From Candidatus Lambdaproteobacteria bacterium RIFOXYD2_FULL_56_26 (lineage in GTDB: Bacteria > SAR324 > XYD2-FULL-50-16): a stretch of DNA of 38,557 bases. A program made the translations under genes and the position numbers. The notes under the pieces were generated by a model, which had not been told where the DNA came from, ran no database searches, and saw only the letters and a list, made by a program, of their open reading frames with translations. Location: positions 1-38,557 of the forward strand of contig MFNF01000016.1 in assembly GCA_001783715.1 (NCBI GenBank). Direction: 5' to 3'. Of this stretch, positions 1-7,999 are shown piece by piece (the first letter of the stretch is position 1; each line of letters opens with the position of its first letter).

Positions 1-83
1 AGTGCGAATTTCGCTATAACAATCGGAAGGTTGATGTTAACAAAATCCTTCTAAAACTGATCAGAGAAAACCCGCTGTTCTAG
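1..83 (+). pseudogene. C-terminal end of an IS1595/ISXO2-like transposase, cut by the window edge
   Basis: Frame 3 is open from the window edge to a TAG at 81-83 and reads a basic, aromatic peptide containing EFRYNNRK followed by ILLKLIRENPLF. An EF-x-RxNxR stretch followed by a leucine-rich helix is the usual C-terminus of ISXO2/IS1595-type DDE transposases. The catalytic part lies outside the window, so it is impossible to say whether the element is intact. Bases 84-216 downstream are AT-rich and show no gene. They probably hold the element's end, but I could not define a terminal repeat. Confidence 0.45.
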
Positions 84-216
84 TCTTGACCCTAAGAAAA
101 TTATTGAATTAAATGAGGGGGTTTTTGAAATTTTAAGCGATAACTCAATTTGCGTTGAAACGGATCGCATCCCTTTCTGTAAAAATACATTCAAAATAAC
201 TTTTAAAAAACCACCT

Positions 217-1662
217 TTATGGCCTAATAGTTGAGTGCCCCTTGTGTTTGGTGGTGAAGCGGAGGATTTCTCGGCGGGACTTGGGCATGACCACTTCTTC
301 GAGCCAGACCTCTTCAGCGATGGCGGTGTCGCTGGTCAGGACCTTGACCACCATGCCGTCTTCTAGGACCTTGCCCCTGGGGTAACGGACATTGTTGATG
401 ATGCCGCCAGTGGTTTTGATCCCTAGGCCGGAATGGACCATAAAGGCGAAGTCCAGGATGGTGGCACCGTAGCGCAGTTCGATGATGTCTCCGCCGGGGG
501 TCATACACTGGATGATCCGGGCCTTGCTGGATTTAAAGACATCGTCCACCCGGACATTGTCGTCTGAAGCTACATCCAGGTACAGCTCAAAAAACTGCTT
601 GTAGTTTTCCGACTGGTACACCCCTTCCTGCATCAAGGTGATCAATCCCTTGCGATTTTTGACCTGGAATTCGGAGGTGACGATCTGCAGGCTCACCTGT
701 TCGCCCAGCACCATGACCTTGGTGGTCAAGCCCCGCCAGCCGTTAGCCCGAGGGTTGGAGATAAAGTCCCGGATGGAAAGGGGGATGCTGCGCAACCTAG
801 TGTGTATCTGACCCAGGAGGTTGTAGCAACTCAAAGGGTCGTGGGTTTCCAGGACCAAATGGTTGAGCAGCCGCTCGATCTCATGGTTGGTGAACAAAAA
901 ACCGTGGGGCTTGTACTTGACCGGGATCACCCGGACCAACAGGTTGGGGTCCACACAGGCGGAGATTTCCTCGATGATCTTGCCGATCGCTTTGCCTCGC
1001 TCGGCCTCCAACTCCGCTAGCCGCCGTTTGATCTTTTGGTACCGGATAGCGTACAGCTGCCGAAAAATCGAATCCCGCATCTCCTCTTCAATCTCGATCA
1101 GCCCCAGGCCGTGGGCCACTTCGGCGTAAATGGCCAGACTTTCCTGGCAGATCTGCCGCTGTTTGTACCTGGGCAGGGCGGTCAAGTCCGAGAGGTTGTC
1201 CAGCCGGTCCAAAAGCTTGATCAGGATCACCCGAAAGTCCAGGTTGCCCAGCTGGAAAATCTTGTACAAGGTCAGGCTCTTGGAAGTCTTGACCTTGGTC
1301 AGGGCCTCGACGATCTGGGCCAAGCTTTGGCCAAAAAGGGTGGCAATGTTGGGGCCGGTGAAGTGGGTGTCTTCGATCACATCGTGCAGCAGCGCCCCGA
1401 TCACGGTTTTGGTGTCCAGGTCGTAGTCGATCGCCCGAATGGCGACCCGTAAGGGGTGCACAAAATAAGGCTGTCCGTTTTTTCGCTTCTGCCCCTGGTG
1501 GGCCGCTTGGCCGAACTCTATGGCCTTGAGCACCAGCTCCAGGTCGATCCTGGGGTTGGCCCCGATCTTGTCGACCAAAACCGCTTTTTCCCGCTCCAGG
1601 TCCGGGTCCGGCTGGGCGGTAAGGGCAACCACAGTTTGGGGGTCAAGGTGCTGGGACGACAT
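217..1662 (-). CDS. RelA/SpoT-family protein: HD hydrolase domain, degenerate synthetase domain, TGS domain
   Basis: RelA/SpoT homologues make and break the alarmone (p)ppGpp. This 481-residue protein keeps the HD hydrolase site: H55, H69 in YFVHP, H93-D94 with E97-D98 in LLHDVIEDT, and D152 in LLDRLDN. The following synthetase-like region (about 245-335) keeps only scaffold residues (CYNLLGQIH, SNPRANG). The normal NGYQSLHT reads NGWRGLTT, the catalytic Glu of the EIQIRT strand is Ser in SLQIVT, and the DLxAIR aspartate is missing. A TGS domain follows (about 384-445), but no ACT/RRM domain, so it is much shorter than the usual 700-plus residues. I infer a (p)ppGpp hydrolase without synthetase activity. 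ATG 1662 touches the stop of the upstream gene in a TGATG overlap; a TTG three bases earlier is the alternative start. It is the last gene of a minus-strand run and an IS tail lies just beyond it. Confidence 0.85.
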   Translation of the reverse strand: MSSQHLDPQTVVALTAQPDPDLEREKAVLVDKIGANPRIDLELVLKAIEFGQAAHQGQKRKNGQPYFVHPLRVAIRAIDYDLDTKTVIGALLHDVIEDTHFTGPNIATLFGQSLAQIVEALTKVKTSKSLTLYKIFQLGNLDFRVILIKLLDRLDNLSDLTALPRYKQRQICQESLAIYAEVAHGLGLIEIEEEMRDSIFRQLYAIRYQKIKRRLAELEAERGKAIGKIIEEISACVDPNLLVRVIPVKYKPHGFLFTNHEIERLLNHLVLETHDPLSCYNLLGQIHTRLRSIPLSIRDFISNPRANGWRGLTTKVMVLGEQVSLQIVTSEFQVKNRKGLITLMQEGVYQSENYKQFFELYLDVASDDNVRVDDVFKSSKARIIQCMTPGGDIIELRYGATILDFAFMVHSGLGIKTTGGIINNVRYPRGKVLEDGMVVKVLTSDTAIAEEVWLEEVVMPKSRREILRFTTKHKGHSTIRP

Positions 1663-2177
1663 CAAAAGGAACAGTAAGCGCCGGGAGGATCGGCCAAGTA
1701 TTGGTTGGACTCGAAGGAAAACGAGGCTTCCCTGAGGGCTTGGTAAAAATCACAGGCATAGACCCGTTGGTTCCGGGTCTGGTAATAAAACCGCTCGGTC
1801 CGCTTTAAGGTGCCCTGGGTTTGGTAGAGGATCTGGATCGACCGCAGGCAGTAGTCCCCGCCCAACTTCAGGTACCGGTACTCTTTGCTTCGTTTGTAGC
1901 TTTCAAAATAAACCTTGGCCCAGCCCAATGCGGTCTGGGCTTGGTAGATCCGTTCCGAATAAGGCAGCGGTGGCGGCAAAGGCTGGCCATCGGGGCCCAG
2001 CTCCGCCGGTGGGGCTCCCTGCTCCGGGGCCGCCGTGCCGCCCGCTTTGGGGGCAGGTGTGGCCGCCTCTTGGGACCAAGCCGGGGCGGCCCAAAACAAA
2101 CTGAGGCCCAAAAGGACCAGGAGGAATGATTTCACCAAATTGAGGGGCTCAGGCACCTTCTTCTTTTTTGGCTCCAT
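1662..2177 (-). CDS. Secreted protein of unknown function
   Basis: No family recognised. The 171-residue product starts with a charged N-region (MEPKKKK), then a hydrophobic core (FLLVLLGLSLFWAAPAWS) and a plausible AWS-Q signal peptidase I site near residue 36, so export is likely. A Pro/Ala/Gly-rich linker covers about residues 37-75. The mature C-terminal part (about 75-171) looks helical, is rich in Tyr, Arg and Gln, and has three cysteines (DYCLRS, YACDF, AYCSF). A GGTGG-like ribosome-binding sequence precedes ATG 2177, which lies inside the end of the upstream CNB gene (29-base overlap). Its stop touches the RSH start, so the three genes look co-translated. Confidence 0.6.
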   Translation of the reverse strand: MEPKKKKVPEPLNLVKSFLLVLLGLSLFWAAPAWSQEAATPAPKAGGTAAPEQGAPPAELGPDGQPLPPPLPYSERIYQAQTALGWAKVYFESYKRSKEYRYLKLGGDYCLRSIQILYQTQGTLKRTERFYYQTRNQRVYACDFYQALREASFSFESNQYLADPPGAYCSF

Positions 2178-2997
2178 CCACCACCGAAGCCAAGGAACTC
2201 GAAAGATCCGCCCCGGAGAGGTTGGTGCCGGAAAAGGTGCAATTGTTGAATTTGCAGTCCTTCATCACCGAAGCCGAAAGGTCCACATTGGCAAACTTGA
2301 CTTCGTTGAATTCCAGATTTTGCAAGGTGGCACCGGACATCTTCGCCCCGGTGAAGTTGGTTTCCTTCAGTTTGGCATCAGAAAGCTTGGCCCGGATCAG
2401 GTTGGCATCCTTGAAGTTGGCGTTGTTCAAAAAACAGCCCGAAAGGTCCGCCCCCGAAAGGTCCGCCCCGGCCAAGCTGGAGTCGGACTCCAGTTTCTTT
2501 TTGACCAGTTCCTTCATCTTCGCCGAGCTGTTGCGGTCCCGCTCCGAGCTGCCCTGGAGCTTTTCGTTGGTTTCCCGGAGCCTTCCGGCCAAGGTGATCG
2601 AAAAGTTACGAAACAGCTTAAAGGCAATCAAGGTATTGGACTGGGAGAGCAGACTTTCCTTGATCGAAAGCAGGACCGTTGTTCCTCCGTCAGCGGTGGC
2701 CCTGGCGGACCGGGGGCTTTGGTCGATGATCCCCATTTCCCCAAAACAAGCGCCGCCGGTCAATTTGACCAGCACCTCTTCCTTGCCGCCGCCGATGGGC
2801 CGACTGATCCTGACGGTGCCGCTGAGGATGATGTACATCTTGTCCCCACGGGTCCCTTCCTTAAAAACGATCTGGTCCGCCTCAAAGACCTCGGTCGAGG
2901 CCAGCTTGAGCAGGGCCAGCAACTCACCGTTGGTGAAGGACTTAAAAAAATCCACCGAGGACTGGAGTTTGGTAAAAATCTCTTTGGTCAGCTGCAT
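2149..2997 (-). CDS. Cyclic nucleotide-binding domain protein with C-terminal pentapeptide repeats
   Basis: Residues about 15-130 form a cNMP-binding (CRP-like) beta roll: the GDKMYIILSG strand turn and the phosphate-binding cassette FGEMGIIDQSPRSARATA, with the Glu and Arg that contact the cyclic nucleotide. A short charged helix follows (about 150-180). Then come A(D/N)LxX-type pentapeptide repeats to the end (for example LAGADLSGADLSG and ANLIRAKLSDAKL), which fold into a right-handed quadrilateral beta helix. No helix-turn-helix follows the beta roll, so it is not a classic CRP transcription factor. I infer a cytoplasmic protein in which ligand binding is coupled to a pentapeptide-repeat interaction surface. 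It overlaps the secreted-protein gene and shares a transcription unit with the RSH protein. Confidence 0.85.
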   Translation of the reverse strand: MQLTKEIFTKLQSSVDFFKSFTNGELLALLKLASTEVFEADQIVFKEGTRGDKMYIILSGTVRISRPIGGGKEEVLVKLTGGACFGEMGIIDQSPRSARATADGGTTVLLSIKESLLSQSNTLIAFKLFRNFSITLAGRLRETNEKLQGSSERDRNSSAKMKELVKKKLESDSSLAGADLSGADLSGCFLNNANFKDANLIRAKLSDAKLKETNFTGAKMSGATLQNLEFNEVKFANVDLSASVMKDCKFNNCTFSGTNLSGADLSSSLASVVDGAKKEEGA

Positions 2998-3031
2998 CGC
3001 TTTGTGGGCTAAAAAATTGGAGTCTAGGGCT

Positions 3032-3358
3032 CTAATTCAAGTCGATGTTGGTCTTTTGGCGCACCAATTCCAGTTCCTCTTCACTCAAGATCACCCGCCG
3101 GTTGTACTTGAGCACCGGGTTGTACAAAAAAACCTCTACATGGTTGCTGGCCCGGTTGGTGCCGATCTCGTTGCCGGGAACCAAAACTGTGCGTTCCAAG
3201 TCCTCGACCAAGGAAAGCAACAACTTTGCCCGTTTAAAACAATTGTATTCCTGTGCCCTGGCCAAGGTGTAGAAATTCTTGTTTCTTGAGACCCGGCCTT
3301 CCCGGATGTCAAGCATCAAGTGGTCCAATTTTGCAATGTCCCCCTTTGTTTCGTACAC
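3032..3358 (-). CDS. Small soluble protein of unknown function
   Basis: No family recognised. The product is about 108 residues, charged, without membrane segments. A mixed helical N-terminal half (LDHLMLDIREGRVSRNK, AKLLLSLVEDLE) is followed by a short beta-like part (VEVFLYNPVLKYNRRVIL) and a final helix (SEEELELVRQKTNIDLN). I chose GTG 3358 because AAGGAG lies a few bases upstream; the reading frame stays open to a TTG at 3376, a possible earlier start. It sits 93 bases after pyrB and 34 bases before the CNB gene on the same strand, so it probably belongs to that operon. Confidence 0.5.
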   Translation of the reverse strand: MYETKGDIAKLDHLMLDIREGRVSRNKNFYTLARAQEYNCFKRAKLLLSLVEDLERTVLVPGNEIGTNRASNHVEVFLYNPVLKYNRRVILSEEELELVRQKTNIDLN

Positions 3359-3451
3359 GGCGCTCCTTAAAGCCAAAAGATTCCCAAACCAGCCCGGACC
3401 CCCAATTATCCGCCCCTCAAGGCGGGTTGTCCAGATTTTTGCCCCTGCCTC

Positions 3452-4375
3452 TTAGCCCTGACCTTGAGTCAGAAGACTGTAGATCAAGGCCATTCTTACC
3501 CAAAGCCCGTTTCCGGCCTGCTCAAAAAAGACCATCCTGGGGTCCGAATCGGTCTCCACATCAATCTCGCTCAACCGGGGCAGCGGGTGCATCACAATGG
3601 CGTTGGTCTTGGCTTTGGTCATCAGCGCCCCGTCGATCCGGTACTTCTCCGCCGCCTCCTGGTAGGCCCCCATGTCCAAAAACCGCTCCTTCTGCACCCG
3701 AGTCATGTAGATACAGTCGGCCTGGGCTGCGGCCACCTCTAGATCGGTTTCCTCTGCCCAAGAGACTTGGTGTTCGTCCAAAAAACTCAAGATGTCCCCG
3801 GCCATCTTACAGATCGGCGGGGCCACAAAAACCAGCTTAACCTTGTAAAACCGGCCCAGGAGGTAACAAAGGCTCCGGGTGGTCCGCCCGTAGAGCAGGT
3901 CCCCAACCATGGCGATGGTCAAACCATCGATCTCCCCAAACTTGCGTTTGATCGTGTAAAGGTCAAGCAACGCTTGGGTCGGATGTTGGCCTGCTCCGTC
4001 TCCAGCGTTGATCAAAGGCACTTTGGAAGCCAAGGCCGCCCGTTTGGCCGCCCCGATTTCATAGTGCCGCAAGGCGATCACATCGGCATAATTGGACACC
4101 ACCTTGATGGTGTCTTCCAGGGTTTCGCCTTTGGAATGACTGGAAAACTCCCGGGCCATTTCGGTGCTGATCACCGCTCCACCCAACCGCAACATCGCCG
4201 CTTCAAAGGAAAGGCGGGTACGGGTCGAGGCTTCGTAAAACAAAGTAGCCAACACCTTACCCGGCAGCTGGTAGGGCCCCGGGTCCACCCGCATCGCATC
4301 GGCCAGGGCAAAGACCTTTTCTAAGAACGGCTGGGTAAACTGTTGAGATTCATAGACATGGGCCAAATGAGTCAC
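3452..4375 (-). CDS. pyrB: Aspartate carbamoyltransferase catalytic subunit
   Basis: This enzyme joins carbamoyl phosphate and L-aspartate to give N-carbamoyl-aspartate, the committed step of pyrimidine synthesis. The 307-residue length is normal. The carbamoyl-phosphate site STRTR is at residues 50-54, the SHSKGET loop at about 79-85, GDGAGQHPTQ at about 125-134 and HPLPR at 263-267, all with expected residues. The start is a GTG at 4373-4375 with no clear Shine-Dalgarno; no in-frame ATG lies nearby. No pyrI regulatory-subunit gene is adjacent. It is divergent from prmA across about 160 bases that must hold both promoters. It heads the minus-strand run ending with the RSH gene, although the 93-base gap downstream leaves co-transcription uncertain. 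Confidence 0.96.
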   Translation of the reverse strand: MTHLAHVYESQQFTQPFLEKVFALADAMRVDPGPYQLPGKVLATLFYEASTRTRLSFEAAMLRLGGAVISTEMAREFSSHSKGETLEDTIKVVSNYADVIALRHYEIGAAKRAALASKVPLINAGDGAGQHPTQALLDLYTIKRKFGEIDGLTIAMVGDLLYGRTTRSLCYLLGRFYKVKLVFVAPPICKMAGDILSFLDEHQVSWAEETDLEVAAAQADCIYMTRVQKERFLDMGAYQEAAEKYRIDGALMTKAKTNAIVMHPLPRLSEIDVETDSDPRMVFFEQAGNGLWVRMALIYSLLTQGQG

Positions 4376-4538
4376 GGTAAATCTAACGGCTAAAAGGGTT
4401 GCCCACCAGGTGCCACTCGTTTAAGCTGCTTTTGAGGCTGAGCGGTTGGTGGTATTTTTAGAGATGACGCTTGGGCTGCCTTGGAGCCTATCTTAGCCTG
4501 ATGGTTTGATCAATCTTTTTTCCCCTGAGAGCCAACGC

Positions 4539-5384
4539 ATGTTAGATTCTTATCGAGAAGTTCGGGTCCTGGTCTCCAAAAGTGAGGCGGAAATGGCCGG
4601 TTGGTTGTTCGGGGAGGAAGGTGCCTTGGGCCTGGAGGAGGTCGGCGAGGTGGGCGACCGTCTGGAACTCAAGATCTATTTCCCGGACCAGGAAGACTTG
4701 GTGGTCCGGGCTTTGGAACGGGCCCAACGGTCCTTGGGCGACCGACTGACCGTGGGCGAACAGGCCCACCGACCGGCGGAAAACTGGCAGGCTTACTGGA
4801 AAGTGCACTTTAAACCCCTGCCCATCGGCAAACGGTTTTTGGTCCGCCCCCCCTGGGAGACCAACCCGGAGCCGGGGCGGCTGGAGATCGTGATCAACCC
4901 GGCCCAGGGGTTTGGCACCGGATACCACGAAACCACCAGGCTCACCCTCTTGGGGCTCGAATCCATCGCCGAGCAGGTTAACCAGCCCTTCATCGACGTG
5001 GGCACCGGCTCGGGGATCCTGGCCATCGGCGCACTCAAACTGGGAGCTCCTCATGGGGTGGGGCTGGACATCGAGGCCGAGGCCATTGCCGAACTACCCA
5101 TGAACCTGGAGCTTTCAGGCCTGGACCCCCGGCGGTTGGTCGGAGTCCTTGCCCGGCCTGACCAGTGGGACCACCCGGCCCCCTTGGTGCTGGCCAACAT
5201 CACCGGAGACGTAATCCTCCACTTTGCCGCCGACCTCAAGCGGCTTTGCACCGGGCACCTGATCCTTTCGGGGATCATGGTTCCCTACCTGGACCCGCTC
5301 AAACGGGCCTTTTGCGACTGGGACCTGACCTTTGAGGCCCAAGAGGGCGAATGGTACGGTCTGGTTTACCGGAGGCCCTTATGA
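4539..5384 (+). CDS. prmA: Ribosomal protein L11 methyltransferase
   Basis: PrmA uses S-adenosylmethionine to trimethylate ribosomal protein L11. The N-terminal third is the small substrate-recognition domain. The Rossmann methyltransferase domain follows with FGTGYHETTRLTLLGLE, the SAM loop DVGTGSGILAIGALKLGA, the acidic end of strand 2 (GLDIEAEAI) and the VLANI motif after strand 4. About 281 residues from ATG 4539 is usual for the family. The frame also allows a TTG at 4506, but ATG 4539 has a GAGAG-like site upstream. The stop overlaps the glgX start as ATGA, so the two genes are translationally coupled although functionally unrelated. Confidence 0.92.
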   Translation: MLDSYREVRVLVSKSEAEMAGWLFGEEGALGLEEVGEVGDRLELKIYFPDQEDLVVRALERAQRSLGDRLTVGEQAHRPAENWQAYWKVHFKPLPIGKRFLVRPPWETNPEPGRLEIVINPAQGFGTGYHETTRLTLLGLESIAEQVNQPFIDVGTGSGILAIGALKLGAPHGVGLDIEAEAIAELPMNLELSGLDPRRLVGVLARPDQWDHPAPLVLANITGDVILHFAADLKRLCTGHLILSGIMVPYLDPLKRAFCDWDLTFEAQEGEWYGLVYRRPL

Positions 5385-7429
5385 ACCTCCAAGCCTTTGC
5401 CGGCAGCCCACTGCGCCTTGGGGTCACCCAAACAGCCAAGGGGCTCAACTTCGCTTTGTTTTCCGACCAAGCGCTGGGCCTGAGCCTCAATATCTTTACC
5501 CTCACAGGGGAACCTTTGGTCGAACTCCCCCTGGGTCCCCAGGTCAACCGCACCGGAGTGGTTTGGCACATCGAGTTGACCGGCCTGCCGGAGCGATTTT
5601 GTTATTCCTATCTGGTCACCTCCTCCACCCAGGGGCACCTCAATTTTGACCCGGCCACCGAGTTGATCGACCCCTACGCCCTTTGCCTCTCGGGTATGGA
5701 AACCTGGGGGGTACGGGGAAACCAACCGGTACGGGCGATTTATGGCCCCACCGAGTTTGACTGGCAAGGGGACCGACCTTTGGGCAAACCGCTCAAAGAC
5801 TCGGTGATCTACGAACTGCACGTCCGGGGATTTACCCAAGATCCCAGTTCCCAAGTGGCCCATCCGGGGACCTACCTGGGGATCATCGAAAAAATCCCCT
5901 ACCTCAAATCTTTGGGGGTCACGGCGGTCGAGTTGATGCCGGTCAACGAATTCGATGAAACCGACTGCCCCTTTTTGGACCCGGAGAGCGGAGAACGGCT
6001 CAAGAACTACTGGGGTTATTCAAGCCTCAACTTCTTTTCGGTCAAGGCCGCTTATGGGGCAAAAAACAATGCCTTGGAGGCCCTGGCGGAGTTCAAGGCC
6101 TTGGTCAAGGCTCTACACCAAGCGGGGATTGAGGTCATCTTGGACGTGGTCTTCAACCACACCGCCGAAGGGGGATTTGGCGGCCGGATCTACAACTTCA
6201 AAGGCCTTTCCAACGAAAGCTATTATATCCTAGACAGCGCCGGAGAATACGCCAACTACTCGGGTTGCGGCAACACCCTCAACTGCAACCACCCGGTGGT
6301 CCGGTCAATGATCCTAGATGCATTACGCTACTTTGTCGCCGAATGCCATGTGGATGGTTTCCGCTTTGACCTAGCCTCGATCCTGAGCCGAGACAAGGAC
6401 GGGGCGGTGCTCACCAATCCGCCGGTCTTAGACGGCATCGCCAAGGACCCGATCCTAGCCAACACCAAGATCATCGCCGAAGCTTGGGACGCAATGGGGC
6501 TCTACCAAGTCGGCAGTTTTCCCGCTTCGGGCCGCTGGGCCGAGTGGAACGGCCGGTACCGGGACTGTCTGCGAGCCTTTTTGCAGGGAGAAAAGTTCCG
6601 ATCCGCCGAATTGGCCACCCGGATCGCCGGCAGTGAAGACCTCTACAAACACAGCCAGCGCAACCCCTACCACAGCATCAACTTCGTCAACAGCCACGAT
6701 GGCTTCACCTTGATGGACCTGGTGTCCTACGACAAAAAGCACAACCGGGCCAACGGAGAACAAGGCAAGGACGGAGACAACCACAACCTGAGCCAAAACT
6801 TTGGGATCGAAGGCCCCACCCAGTCCAAGGAGATTTTGGAGCTGCGGTACCGGCAGATCAAGAACTTTTTGACCTTGCTTTTGGTCAGCCAAGGCACCCC
6901 GATGCTGCCCGCCGGGGACGAATGTGGCCGGACCCAAAGGGGCAACAACAATGCCTGGTGCCAAGACAACCCCACCAGTTGGTTTGACTGGACCTTGCCC
7001 CAAAAGAACCAGGAGCTGCTGCGGTTCCTCCAATCCCTGATCCGGTTTCGCAAAGCCCACCCCAACCTGCGGCGGGAAAGTTTTTTCAGCGGCCTGCCCA
7101 ACCCCAAAAGCGGCCTGCCCGACCTTTCCTGGCACGGCCAGCGGGCCTGGGAGCCGGAGTTCGACCACGGCAACAACAAGCTGGCCTTTTTGATCGATGC
7201 CTACCAAGAGTCCAAGCGGGTGGACGGCTACCTTTACGTGGCCTTTAACTTTGAACGGGAACCCAAGTTCTTTGAACTGCCCCGGATCGGCCCCAAGGCC
7301 AATTGGGAGGTGGTTTTGGATAGCTTCAACCCCACTAGCTTTATGGACGGCTTGCCCAGCCCCTTCACCGGCGACCCGAGACAGATGCGCCTTGAGCCTC
7401 TGTCGGTGCGGGTGATGATTTGCAATTAA
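5381..7429 (+). CDS. glgX: Glycogen debranching enzyme (GlgX/isoamylase type, GH13)
   Basis: GlgX hydrolyses alpha-1,6 branches of (phosphorylase-trimmed) glycogen. The 682-residue protein has an N-terminal CBM48-like beta domain (about 1-130), a GH13 catalytic barrel and a C-terminal beta domain. Catalytic residues are visible: nucleophile D330 in DGFRFDLAS, acid/base E367 in IAEAWDA and D440 in NSHDGFTL. Other isoamylase marks are DVVFNHTAEG, the NYSGCGNTLNCNHP loop and GDECGRTQRGNNNAWCQD. ATG 5381 is chosen because GGAGG lies 5 bases upstream and it overlaps the prmA stop; an in-frame start 30 bases earlier has no such support. No other glycogen gene is in the window. Bases 7430-7650 between this gene and the convergent rhodanese gene show only short GC-rich hairpins and no gene. 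Confidence 0.94.
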   Translation: MNLQAFAGSPLRLGVTQTAKGLNFALFSDQALGLSLNIFTLTGEPLVELPLGPQVNRTGVVWHIELTGLPERFCYSYLVTSSTQGHLNFDPATELIDPYALCLSGMETWGVRGNQPVRAIYGPTEFDWQGDRPLGKPLKDSVIYELHVRGFTQDPSSQVAHPGTYLGIIEKIPYLKSLGVTAVELMPVNEFDETDCPFLDPESGERLKNYWGYSSLNFFSVKAAYGAKNNALEALAEFKALVKALHQAGIEVILDVVFNHTAEGGFGGRIYNFKGLSNESYYILDSAGEYANYSGCGNTLNCNHPVVRSMILDALRYFVAECHVDGFRFDLASILSRDKDGAVLTNPPVLDGIAKDPILANTKIIAEAWDAMGLYQVGSFPASGRWAEWNGRYRDCLRAFLQGEKFRSAELATRIAGSEDLYKHSQRNPYHSINFVNSHDGFTLMDLVSYDKKHNRANGEQGKDGDNHNLSQNFGIEGPTQSKEILELRYRQIKNFLTLLLVSQGTPMLPAGDECGRTQRGNNNAWCQDNPTSWFDWTLPQKNQELLRFLQSLIRFRKAHPNLRRESFFSGLPNPKSGLPDLSWHGQRAWEPEFDHGNNKLAFLIDAYQESKRVDGYLYVAFNFEREPKFFELPRIGPKANWEVVLDSFNPTSFMDGLPSPFTGDPRQMRLEPLSVRVMICN

Positions 7430-7650
7430 ACACCGGGCCAAAAAGGCAGTCAAAAAAGCCTGCTCCGCTGTAAACTGGGGAAGACTTTGATGATAGAGGG
7501 GAACCGGGCCAAGTGGCCACTGGAGGACCCAACCGCCAGGGCGGGCAAAGCGCCCGGTCCAGGGGAAGGACAAAGGGGGTTACCCCAAAATCGGGCCCAA
7601 AAAACTTCCAAACCAAACTCCACCGGCAAGGCCCTGTGGTTGCGGTTGGC

Positions 7651-7986
7651 TCAGAGGCCGATCACCGCTGCCCAGTCCTTCAACCCGCCACGGATGACCC
7701 AGGCTTGGTAACCGCAGGCTTCAAGCAGCTGGCGGGCTTGGTGGCTTTTGGTGCCGTCTTCGTCGATCAACAGGGTCCGCTTGCGGCTGTCAAAGTCCCC
7801 CAGTTCCGCTGAAAGGTCCGGCAAGGGAATGTTGGTAAAACCGGGGACCGAAACCTTCCCGAAGTCGATCGGCTCCCGAAGGTCCCAAAGCTGGAGGTCG
7901 GTTTTTTGCTGCATCAGCTCATAGGCCTCAATCACCGTAATTTCGTAGTCGATCTGCGGCTTGGGCTTTAACGATTCGTTGTCCAT
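7651..7986 (-). CDS. Single-domain rhodanese-like protein lacking the catalytic cysteine
   Basis: The 111-residue product follows the rhodanese fold: a short N-terminal strand and helix (ITVIEAYELMQ), the LWDLREPIDFGKVSVPGFTNIPL segment (canonical DVRE..E...GHIPGA.NIPL) and the C-terminal QARQLLEACGYQAWVIRGGLKDW. The active-site loop that normally reads CxxGxRS reads DEDGTKS, putting D75 where the persulfide-forming Cys should be, so sulfurtransferase or phosphatase chemistry is not expected. The only other Cys is in LEACGY. It starts 13 bases after the stop of the CheA-like ATPase gene, so both are probably one operon and the domain may serve as a binding module. Confidence 0.8.
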   Translation of the reverse strand: MDNESLKPKPQIDYEITVIEAYELMQQKTDLQLWDLREPIDFGKVSVPGFTNIPLPDLSAELGDFDSRKRTLLIDEDGTKSHQARQLLEACGYQAWVIRGGLKDWAAVIGL

Positions 7987-7999
7987 CGGCGGTTGGGTT

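Noticed and set aside
2035-3289. Two long plus-strand frames opposite the CNB and small unknown genes
   Set aside because: Repetitive translations mirror the pentapeptide repeats; the minus-strand reading has real motifs.
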